A DNA stretch of 64,000 nt from assembly GCF_014205765.1 (NCBI RefSeq), contig NZ_JACIIZ010000005.1, positions 1 to 64,000 on the forward strand. The letters are read 5' to 3'. The notes beneath the pieces were generated by a model. It ran no database searches, was not told the DNA's origin, and saw only the letters and a list, made by a program, of their open reading frames with translations. Positions 22,385 through 29,324 of the stretch are shown here, one piece after another (position 1 is the first letter of the stretch; each line of letters starts with the position of its first letter). This stretch comes from Nitrospirillum iridis. Lineage in GTDB: Bacteria; Pseudomonadota; Alphaproteobacteria; Azospirillales; Azospirillaceae. The position numbers and the translations under genes are program-made.

Positions 22385-22590
22385 CCGCGCCCGCCGCCCT
22401 ACCCCACCTGGGTACCGCCCTGCGAACGGCGTTCGCGGGCATCCGCTGCGCCGTGATGCGCGCGACCCTGCGGGCCCTGTCACCTGTGACCTGGTGGGGC
22501 GCCTTCGCGCTCGCGGCGGGCGTCACCGCCGCCTACGTCAGCTTTCTCCTGGTGTTCTCCATAGCGATGGGGGTGTTGCATGGCCGGTGA
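22381..22590 (+). CDS. Small membrane protein, unknown
   Basis: 69 residues starting in an ATGA overlap. One strong transmembrane segment (WWGAFALAAGVTAAYVSFLLVFSIAMGVL) follows a basic amphipathic N-terminus. The dispersed palindrome copy 5 lies at codons 14-19. Small membrane proteins in early operons often affect lysis timing or superinfection; there is no evidence for a specific role here. Confidence 0.6.
   Translation: MTAPAALPHLGTALRTAFAGIRCAVMRATLRALSPVTWWGAFALAAGVTAAYVSFLLVFSIAMGVLHGR
22422..22436. promoter_or_regulatory. Dispersed palindrome copy 5
   Basis: GCGAACGGCGTTCGC, perfect 15-bp palindrome, 41 bp into the small membrane-protein gene. Confidence 0.7.
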
Positions 22591-23020
22591 AATCCCATTC
22601 CGCGCCTACGCCGAACGCGACCTGGATCCCGGCATCAACCTGTTGCTGACCGTGAGCCGGTTCGTGGCGGACCCCGCGCCCTACCGGGCGGAACTGCGCG
22701 ACAGGCTGTCCACCATGGGTGTGGCTGATGGGCCCGCCGCCACGATGGCCGAATGCGCGCAGGCGGCCCTGGACGCGATGGACGATGCGGGGCGCGCGGC
22801 GGAGCGCCCGGCCCGGATGTGGGCCCTGCGCGACGCGATGCAGGCCTACTGCGCCACCTTCCCCAAGGCGCCCGCCGCCACCGACAGCCGTCGCACCACC
22901 GGCCCGCGTCCGCCCCGCTTCGGCTCCGGCCGGGGCAAGCATGGCGGACGCCCCAGCTTCGTGGACCGGGCGCAGGCCAAGGATGGCGATGGGGACCTTG
23001 ATCCGGCGCAGGATTTCTGA
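22580..23020 (+). CDS. Early phage protein, unknown
   Basis: 146 residues (MAGEIPFRAYAERDLDPGIN). The N-terminal 90 residues are helical; the C-terminal 40 residues are basic and Gly/Pro/Arg-rich (RRTTGPRPPRFGSGRGKHGG), likely disordered and nucleic-acid binding. It precedes the primase gene by 2 bp, so a role in replication is plausible from context only. Confidence 0.62.
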   Translation: MAGEIPFRAYAERDLDPGINLLLTVSRFVADPAPYRAELRDRLSTMGVADGPAATMAECAQAALDAMDDAGRAAERPARMWALRDAMQAYCATFPKAPAATDSRRTTGPRPPRFGSGRGKHGGRPSFVDRAQAKDGDGDLDPAQDF

Positions 23021-23022
23021 CC

Positions 23023-24792
23023 ATGGCCAAGGTGGACATCCGGTTGCAGGCGGCACTGAGCTATGCCGCCCGGGGGTGGCGCGTCTTCCCCCTGCGGCCC
23101 GGCACGAAAAAGCCCTACCCCTGCGCCTACACCGATGAGGCGCCGGTGGACCAGGCGCGCAAGCTGGCCCGCCGCGATCACTGGCCTGTGGTTGTGGAGC
23201 GTGGACGCGGCGGGTGTCATCTGGCGAGCGCCGACCCGGACACCATCACCAGCTGGTGGGAACGATGGCCAGACAGCGATATCGGCCTGGCCACCGGGCC
23301 GGATAGCGGCGTGTTTGTCCTGGACGCGGACATTGATGAGGCCAAGGGCAAGAACGGTTACCGCACCCTGCGAGGCTATGCGGAAAGCGGTCTGACGCTG
23401 CCGAAAACCGTGGGGCAGAAAACCCCCAGCGGGGGGCGTCATTGGCTGTTCCGGTTTCCCGCCGGCATCGATCTGCCCAACAGCGTGGAGCGGCTGTTGG
23501 GCGACGGGCTGGATACCCGTACCCATGGCGGCTACATCGTCCTGCCGCCCTCACGCCACCCGGTGCACCAGGCGCTGTATCAATGGCACCCCGAACGGTC
23601 GCCCGAGAACCTGCCGCTTGCCGACGCGCCGCAATGGCTGATCGACAAGCTGATGTCGCCCCCGGCGGACAAGCCGCCCCAGGATCGGCCGCCAGAACCC
23701 CGGGCGTACGATGTTTCGCTGATCAGCCCCAGGGCCAGGAAGGCGATAGACGACGAATGCGCCCGGGTTTCCGGCACCCCGCCCGGGGGGCAGAACCATG
23801 CGCTGAACAGTGCCGCCTACTACATCGGCCAGCTGGTGGGGGTGGGTGAAATTCCCCATGGGTACGCTGAACAGCAGTTGCTGGCGGCGGCCCTGGCCAT
23901 GTCCCGGAACTATGACCCCAAGCGGGGAAAATGGACGCTGCCCCAGCTGGAAAACCGCGTGACGGAGGGCCTAAAGGCCGGCATCGCCGACAAGCACAAG
24001 CGCAAGCCGGCGGAGCGCCGGGCGCCGGCCGATGCCCCGCCGCCGCGCCGTCCGCCTGCCGCTGATGGCCGTGTTGGGGTGGCCCCTGGCGCGATCCCGG
24101 GTGCCGCCCCTGGGGCGCCCAAAGCCGATACCGGCGGCGCGCGGCGGCAGCAAAGCCAGGATGCCGCACGGCGCACCTGGGCTCACGCCCTGCCCCTGAC
24201 CGATCCGCGCGCCCCACCGGCCGTCTTGACCTATGTCGCGGCGCTTGGCCTGGGGCCAGGCGATGTGCCCCCCACCGTCCGCGCGGCGGTCGCCCCCTAC
24301 CGCCATTGGGCGGAGGGGCGGATGGTCGAATTGGGCCCATGGCCCGCGTTGGTGGCGGCGGTGGGCGCGGACAAGCGGGTGGAAGGGGTGCTGTGCACCT
24401 TCATCGCCCCCAGCGGTCGCGCCCGGCAAGAGGTGTGGGATACGGCGATCACCGGGCAGATGCTGTTTGACCGGCAGGGCCTGGGCACCGTGAAGGGCAT
24501 GCCCCTACGTCTGACGCCCATGGCGGATGGGCCGTTGACGCTGTGCATCGGGGTGGAGCTGGGGCTGTATGCCCTGGCGCAGAGAGGCGCGGCACCGCTG
24601 TGGGCCGCCCGGTCCCTGCATGCCGCCGCCGAAATGAGCCTGCCGGACACGGTCGACCGGGTGGTGCTGTGCCTGTGGAAGCAGGATGCCCCGCCCCAGG
24701 CGCTGGACCGGGCCGTGAGGCATCTGGCGAACGGCGGCAAGCGGGCCGTCAGCGTGGCCCATGTCCCCATTCCCCCGGGGGTGAAGCCATGA
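23023..24792 (+). CDS. Bifunctional primase/polymerase (prim-pol) with a degenerate Toprim-like C-terminus
   Basis: 589 residues. Residues 10-205 are a prim-pol (AEP) domain: ALSYAARGWRVFPLRPGTKK, then DIGLATGPDSGVFVLDADID with catalytic acidic residues, PSGGRHWLFRFP and the GGYIVLPPS motif. A Pro/Ala-rich linker follows. Residues about 380-589 resemble the Toprim region of phage primases (VLCTFIAP, LCIGVELGLYAL, PLWAARSLHA, VDRVVLCLWKQD), but the usual EG(I/V)E and DxD acidic motifs are altered to IGVE and WKQD. It makes primers for phage replication with the helicase two genes downstream. Confidence 0.9.
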   Translation: MAKVDIRLQAALSYAARGWRVFPLRPGTKKPYPCAYTDEAPVDQARKLARRDHWPVVVERGRGGCHLASADPDTITSWWERWPDSDIGLATGPDSGVFVLDADIDEAKGKNGYRTLRGYAESGLTLPKTVGQKTPSGGRHWLFRFPAGIDLPNSVERLLGDGLDTRTHGGYIVLPPSRHPVHQALYQWHPERSPENLPLADAPQWLIDKLMSPPADKPPQDRPPEPRAYDVSLISPRARKAIDDECARVSGTPPGGQNHALNSAAYYIGQLVGVGEIPHGYAEQQLLAAALAMSRNYDPKRGKWTLPQLENRVTEGLKAGIADKHKRKPAERRAPADAPPPRRPPAADGRVGVAPGAIPGAAPGAPKADTGGARRQQSQDAARRTWAHALPLTDPRAPPAVLTYVAALGLGPGDVPPTVRAAVAPYRHWAEGRMVELGPWPALVAAVGADKRVEGVLCTFIAPSGRARQEVWDTAITGQMLFDRQGLGTVKGMPLRLTPMADGPLTLCIGVELGLYALAQRGAAPLWAARSLHAAAEMSLPDTVDRVVLCLWKQDAPPQALDRAVRHLANGGKRAVSVAHVPIPPGVKP

Positions 24793-25079
24793 CGGCCGCG
24801 CCCTTCGCCCCCCTATCGCTGGATGAGGCGCGGGTACTGGCGTTCGCCCTCATGGCGGCGGAGGACCGCGCCCTGGCCGTGCTGGACCAGCAAGTCAAGG
24901 TGGCCCTGGGCATCCGGAGCACCAAGCGCATGCGGGTGGATGTGCTGTACGGCCGCCTCGTCGCCCTGGTCGACAGCTACCCGCTGTGGCGCGCGCGGGC
25001 GCGGATGGCGAAGCGCCGCCTGGATACGGAAGCCGAAACGTTGATGCCGGCCAATGCCGGCCAGAAGGTGCGCGCGTGA
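24789..25079 (+). CDS. Small replication-operon protein, unknown
   Basis: 96 residues, overlapping the primase stop by 4 bp. Helical (LSLDEARVLAFALMAAEDRA, then RSTKRMRVDVLYGRLVALVD). No recognised domain. Tight coupling between primase and helicase genes suggests a replication accessory role, such as a helicase loader or primase cofactor, but there is no direct evidence. Confidence 0.6.
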   Translation: MTAAPFAPLSLDEARVLAFALMAAEDRALAVLDQQVKVALGIRSTKRMRVDVLYGRLVALVDSYPLWRARARMAKRRLDTEAETLMPANAGQKVRA

Positions 25080-27205
25080 CTGAGGTTGCCGAAAAGCTGA
25101 CACCGGAGATGGCGGGCGTGGTGGTGGCGCTTGCCAACCCCAAGGCGCGACTATCCCGCATACCGGGGGGGGGTGCCTATCGCCTGGTCATCCTTGGTTC
25201 CGCCGCCGGGCAGTCCATGGTGGAGGCGTCCGTGGGTGACGCGATCATCAAGGCGGGCCTGGCCGATGCCGTGACCGGAGCGCCCACCGAGGCGACCGCC
25301 GCCGCGCAGGATGAGGCGCGGAAGGTCATGGGAGCCGTCACGGGGGGTGGTGCGAAGACGGGCAAGCGTAAGCGGAAAGCGGACGATAGTGGCGGCGCAG
25401 GGGCCGGGGGCGATGGCCCTCCCCCATCGCCATTTGAGGCCGCCTTGGCGGAAGCCAAGGAGTACGTCCCGGCGGACGGCGATGATGGCGGCGTTGGTGG
25501 GGGCGGGCGTCGCGGCCTGCTGCCCGAGGATTGTCCGGTGACGCCCTTGGGCAACAGCGGCGGCATCCACTACTACCTCGACGCTCAACGCCAGTTCCGC
25601 GAGCTGCTGGACCGCGAGCATGGCAAGGCCTCGCTCTTGGGCCTGTTCACGCCCCGCCATGGGTGGCTGTACGCCCACTACCCCCGCTATGCGAAGGAGG
25701 GCGGCGCCGTCACCGGATGGCGGGCGGAAGCCGTGGCGGAACACCTGATGGCATCCAATGCCCAGCGCGGCCTGTGGACGCCACGCGATCATGTGCGCGG
25801 GGCCGGCGCCTGGACGGATGAGCATGGGCAGCTGATCCTGCATCTGGGCAACCTGGTGGTGATGGGTGGCGAAGCCCAGCGCCCCGGCCTGTTGGGCGAC
25901 ATGGTGTATCCGTCCGCCGAACCGCTGTTCGGACCGCGCAAGGAACCGTGGCCGGGGGACGGGAGCGCCGCGGCGGAACTACTCCGCCTGTTGAAGCAAT
26001 GGAACTGGAAACGGAAGGAGGGGGACCTGGACGCCCGGCTGATGCTGGGGTGGATCGTCGCAGCCCTGCTGGGCGGCGCGTTGCGGTTCCGCCCTGTCGT
26101 GTGGCTGACGGGCGACAAGGGCACGGGCAAATCGACCTTGCAGGACGACATCCTGGACCACGTCATGGGGCGATGGCTGTTTCGGGCGGCTGACGCGTCG
26201 GCGGCGTCCATCTACCAGACCAAGGGTCAGGCGGCCTTGGGCGTGGCCCTGGACGAGTTGGAACCCGAACCCCACAACGGACAGCGGATCCAGGCCGTCA
26301 TCAAGCTGGCCCGCATCGCCGCGAGCGGCGGCAAGCTGAGGCGCGGCGGCAAGGACGGCGACCCCACGGAATACGCCATCCGAAGTTGCTTCATGTTCAG
26401 CAGCATCCTGATCCCGCCCCTGTCATCACAGGACAGGTCGCGCCTGGCCGTTCTGGAACTGGACCAGTTGCCCCCAGGTCCCCCGCCCAAGTTCGATGCG
26501 GCGCACCTGCGGGACATCGGGGCCGGCATGCTGCGCGCGGCGGTGGAGGGATGGGGCAGGTTGCCCGACATCCTGCAAGCCTACCGGACAGCCCTGGCGG
26601 CGCAGGGGCATCGCGGGCGCGGCTGTGACGTGTTCGGCACCTTGCTGGCCTGTTCCACCCTGGTGCTGCGCGGCGGCATCCCCACGGAGCTGGATATCCG
26701 GCGGGAGGTGGCGGAGCTGTCCGCCGAACACATCGCCGCGCAAAGCGGCGACATGCCGGACCACGAACAGTGCTTCCACCATCTGGCCACGCACGTGGCC
26801 GACGTCTATCGCGGCGGCACCAAACGAACCATCGGCCAGCATATCTACACCGTCGCCTATGGCAGCAGCGCCGTGGGCGCGCACGACAAGGTGGAGGCCA
26901 AGCAAACCCTCAGCCTGTACGGCATCCGCGTCATCCTGGACAGGGAGGACCAGCGGCCGTTCCTGGCCATCGCGAACAGCGGTAGCGGCATCGCCGCCGT
27001 CTTCGCCGACACCCATTGGCACGCGGGTGAGGCCAGCCAACCCGGTGGGTGGGTCCAGGCGCTCCGGCGCTTTCCGGACCATGAGGTGACCAAGAACGGC
27101 ATCAGCATCGGCGGATCGCTCACGCGCGCCACCCTGCTGCCGCTCTCCGTCGTGCTGCCCGAAGGGCAGTTCTTCGGCGCGGGTTGGGAGGACGCGGCGG
27201 AATGA
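25076..27205 (+). CDS. Phage replicative helicase (SF3/D5-VirE-like P-loop ATPase)
   Basis: 709 residues from GTG 25076, whose GTGA overlaps the previous stop. The N-terminus (1-150) is a short domain plus a Gly-rich linker. The ATPase core has Walker A GDKGTGKST (near residue 345) and Walker B LGVALDELEPE. RIAASGGKLRRGGKDGDP and SSILIPPLSSQDRSRL match the sensor region of VirE/D5-like phage helicases. It would unwind DNA with the prim-pol. The iteron cluster lies directly downstream, as in many phage replication modules. Confidence 0.88.
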   Translation: MTEVAEKLTPEMAGVVVALANPKARLSRIPGGGAYRLVILGSAAGQSMVEASVGDAIIKAGLADAVTGAPTEATAAAQDEARKVMGAVTGGGAKTGKRKRKADDSGGAGAGGDGPPPSPFEAALAEAKEYVPADGDDGGVGGGGRRGLLPEDCPVTPLGNSGGIHYYLDAQRQFRELLDREHGKASLLGLFTPRHGWLYAHYPRYAKEGGAVTGWRAEAVAEHLMASNAQRGLWTPRDHVRGAGAWTDEHGQLILHLGNLVVMGGEAQRPGLLGDMVYPSAEPLFGPRKEPWPGDGSAAAELLRLLKQWNWKRKEGDLDARLMLGWIVAALLGGALRFRPVVWLTGDKGTGKSTLQDDILDHVMGRWLFRAADASAASIYQTKGQAALGVALDELEPEPHNGQRIQAVIKLARIAASGGKLRRGGKDGDPTEYAIRSCFMFSSILIPPLSSQDRSRLAVLELDQLPPGPPPKFDAAHLRDIGAGMLRAAVEGWGRLPDILQAYRTALAAQGHRGRGCDVFGTLLACSTLVLRGGIPTELDIRREVAELSAEHIAAQSGDMPDHEQCFHHLATHVADVYRGGTKRTIGQHIYTVAYGSSAVGAHDKVEAKQTLSLYGIRVILDREDQRPFLAIANSGSGIAAVFADTHWHAGEASQPGGWVQALRRFPDHEVTKNGISIGGSLTRATLLPLSVVLPEGQFFGAGWEDAAE

Positions 27206-27550
27206 CCCCCATCGTCCGCCCTCGCGCTCCGGCCCACCCCGAATGGCGTTCGCGCGCCCGCGCGCAGGGCCCGCCTTACGCACCCGCCGGCTTGCCCTTA
27301 CGCGGGCGTAAGGGCATCAAGCCGCTGATCCGTCAATGACTTTTGCTGATCCCTTACGCCCTTACGGCCCTTACACCCACCCCCATACATGTGCGCGCCC
27401 GCGCGCGCCCTTTCACACACACGCATACGTGAAGATAACCTTATGTAAGGGTGTAAGGACTGTAAGGAATTAACACTTACCTGTTTCATATCAATTCGTT
27501 AACAGCCTTACACCGGCCTTACGGTAGGTCCCGGGGGTGTAAGGCAACCG
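27206..27550. other. Putative phage replication origin region
   Basis: 345 bp without a gene. It contains 12 perfect CCTTAC/GTAAGG hexamers (listed separately), alternating purine-pyrimidine GCGCGC and CACACACA tracts, an AT-rich stretch at 27464-27505 and a degenerate copy of the dispersed palindrome (GAATGGCGTTC at 27241). Confidence 0.72.
27274..27544. repeat. Iteron cluster: 12 CCTTAC/GTAAGG hexamers
   Basis: Forward CCTTAC starts at 27274, 27296, 27352, 27360, 27369, 27506 and 27517; reverse GTAAGG starts at 27308, 27445, 27453, 27462 and 27539. Two triplets (27352/27360/27369 forward; 27445/27453/27462 reverse) have identical 8- and 9-bp spacing and face each other. By chance about 0.13 copies would be expected in this length. 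Confidence 0.85.
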
Positions 27551-28384
27551 ATGATGGGGTTGCTGATGACTGAAACCGTGGTGCCCTTCACCCCTGCCGG
27601 ACTGGCGATGCCCGCCGCCGACGCGTTGACGCAAGCCCGCGCCTTGGCCCTGGCGCTGTGCCGGGGTGGCCAGCTGATGTCGCTGGTCAAGACGGCCCTG
27701 ATGATGGACGGCCTGCCCGGGGAAGGCGCGCGGCAGAACGTGCTGGCGGTTCAGGCGCTGCTGCGCGAACAGGCGGAGCGGTCGCCGTGCGATGCGCCCT
27801 GGATCGATCCCGTGATCGGCCGGCTACAGGGCCTGCTGGACGGGGAGCTGATGCGCCGGTCCCATGCCATCCGCGCCCGTGCCGCCCGGGTTGACCAGGC
27901 GGCGCGGCTGAAAGAGGAGCGCGTGGCCGGGCCGGGGCACCAGGACCCCCTACAGCACATGCTGGCCAAGGGCAGCCTGGGGGCGGCGGAAATCCGCAGC
28001 GCCGACGAAATCCGCGCCATCGTCGCGTCTCACACCGCCCACGGGTGGGCCGGGCATGGTGCCATCGATCCCTCGGTCATCAAGGTCGACGGCGGCAAGG
28101 GGGGCGGGCATGTGCCGGTCGCGCCCATCAGCGGCTTGCACCCGGCGGCGGCCACGCTGGACCGGTGGCTGATGGACCCGGCGGTTACGGCGCTGTTGGG
28201 CACCCGGCCGGATGGGGTGGACATCACCGTGGCGTCCGCCTGCCTCTTGGTCATCTGCCAGGGCGTGAGCTGTTCCACCATCAACGCCGCGTTGGGGGTT
28301 CGTCGCGGCACGGTGGGGGCGGCGGTAGCGCGGGCCCTTAAGCTCTACCCGGCCCCGCCGGCCCCCGCGCCGCACACGATCTAG
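27551..28384 (+). CDS. Protein downstream of the origin, unknown
   Basis: 277 residues; ATGs at 27551, 27554 and 27566 (MTETVVPFTP) are possible starts. The N-terminal half is helical and Ala-rich. The C-terminal third (LDRWLMDPAVTALL, then VASACLLVICQGVSCSTINAALGVRRGTVGAAV) includes a helix-turn-helix-like pattern. The sequence just upstream is the iteron cluster, so an origin-binding or late-regulator role is possible. No family recognised. It is the last gene before the packaging module. Confidence 0.6.
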   Translation: MMGLLMTETVVPFTPAGLAMPAADALTQARALALALCRGGQLMSLVKTALMMDGLPGEGARQNVLAVQALLREQAERSPCDAPWIDPVIGRLQGLLDGELMRRSHAIRARAARVDQAARLKEERVAGPGHQDPLQHMLAKGSLGAAEIRSADEIRAIVASHTAHGWAGHGAIDPSVIKVDGGKGGGHVPVAPISGLHPAAATLDRWLMDPAVTALLGTRPDGVDITVASACLLVICQGVSCSTINAALGVRRGTVGAAVARALKLYPAPPAPAPHTI

Positions 28385-28400
28385 GGTCCGCGATGGCGTC

Positions 28401-28493
28401 GGGGACAACCTCTTGACGGTTGGGGACGCCTTGAGGTAGGTTTCAGGCACAGTTCGACAAGAGCGCCCGGGGGCCGAAAGGCCGTCCGGGCGT
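28401..28493 (+). promoter_or_regulatory. Promoter and hairpin leader, copy 1 (upstream of the packaging genes)
   Basis: The 49-bp block 28401-28449 matches 41793-41841 at 42 positions. It contains CTCTTGAC (-35 TTGAC at 28413) and, about 18 bp on, TAGGTT. A GAAA-tetraloop hairpin follows (28463-28493, GGGGGCC-GAAA-GGCC with outer GCGCCC/GGGCGT). The same order occurs in copy 2. It is a candidate late promoter with a structured leader. Confidence 0.55.
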
Positions 28494-28685
28494 CGTCGTT
28501 TCTGGCCCCAGCCCATAGGTGTCCCCATGCCCCACCCCAGCGCCCGCGCCGGAGTGCCCCCGCATGCCCGCACCACCCCCGTGCCCGCCCCCCACCCCGC
28601 CACCCCCTGGGGGTCCCTGGGTTTTCAGGCGGAATACGGGCAACTTGTGCGTTTTTGTTTTCTAGCTGGGGTGTTTCAGGGTGGT
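28494..28685. other. Non-coding stretch before the terminase genes
   Basis: Very C-rich on the plus strand to about 28620, then an AT-rich T-tract (28648-28668). No gene is convincing. A cos site would be expected here by analogy with lambda, but I cannot identify the nick site. Confidence 0.4.
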
Positions 28686-28718
28686 GCAACGGGCGCAACG
28701 CCTGCAACGGGCTGCAAC
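28686..28718 (+). repeat. Four phased GCAAC repeats, candidate terminase-binding (cosB-like) site
   Basis: GCAAC begins at 28686, 28695, 28704 and 28714 (spacing 9, 9, 10), three of them followed by G. The array ends 15 bp before the small terminase gene, whose product has an HTH. It resembles the R sites bound by Nu1 in lambda cosB. Confidence 0.5.
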
Positions 28719-28733
28719 AGGCGCCCCTGAGCC

Positions 28734-29324
28734 ATGACAGGCGACTTGTTGAGCGCGGGACGCCGCCTCATGGGTGTCCGCGAGGCCGCCCGGGTGCTGA
28801 AGGAGGAAGGCCACCCCGTTTCCTACTCCACCCTCAGCCGCCAGCTGTCCGCGCGGAAGTACAACAACTACGGGACCGACGCCCGCCCCCTGCTTGACCT
28901 GGATGAGGTGATCGCCGTCCGCCTAAACGAGATGGACCCGCAAAAGCAGCGCGCCGCCCAGCTCGCCCGCGGTATCCCCGCCCGTGGGGATGATTTGGAG
29001 GCGGACGCCCCCGTCACGCGGGGCGGCGCGATGGGCAAGGCGCAGTTGCGCAAGGCCGAAGCGCAGGCATCGCAGGCCGAACTGGACCTGATGGAACGCG
29101 AGCGCAGTTTGGTCGCGGTGGAAGACGTCCACGATGCCGGCTTCGAGGTGGGGCAATACCTGCGGCAGGCGCACCTGTCCCGGATACCGGAGCTTGCCTC
29201 CGCCCTGGTGGGCGTTCCGGACGTGGTGACCGCGACGCGGATCCTGACGGAAGCGGATCACAAGGCGGAAGATGAATTCGTCAAGATAGTCCGGAAGGCG
29301 CTCGATGAGCTTGGCGCTCGCTGA
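28734..29324 (+). CDS. Terminase small subunit (Nu1-like)
   Basis: 196 residues; an internal ATG at 28770 (MGVREAARVL) is an alternative start. Residues 12-50 form a winged-helix HTH (GVREAARVLKEEGHPVSYST, then LSRQLSARKYNN). A long helical region follows (AQLRKAEAQASQAELDLMER) and a C-terminal helix that should contact the large subunit. It recognises phage DNA for packaging. The 3' end overlaps the large subunit gene by 20 bp. Confidence 0.8.
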   Translation: MTGDLLSAGRRLMGVREAARVLKEEGHPVSYSTLSRQLSARKYNNYGTDARPLLDLDEVIAVRLNEMDPQKQRAAQLARGIPARGDDLEADAPVTRGGAMGKAQLRKAEAQASQAELDLMERERSLVAVEDVHDAGFEVGQYLRQAHLSRIPELASALVGVPDVVTATRILTEADHKAEDEFVKIVRKALDELGAR

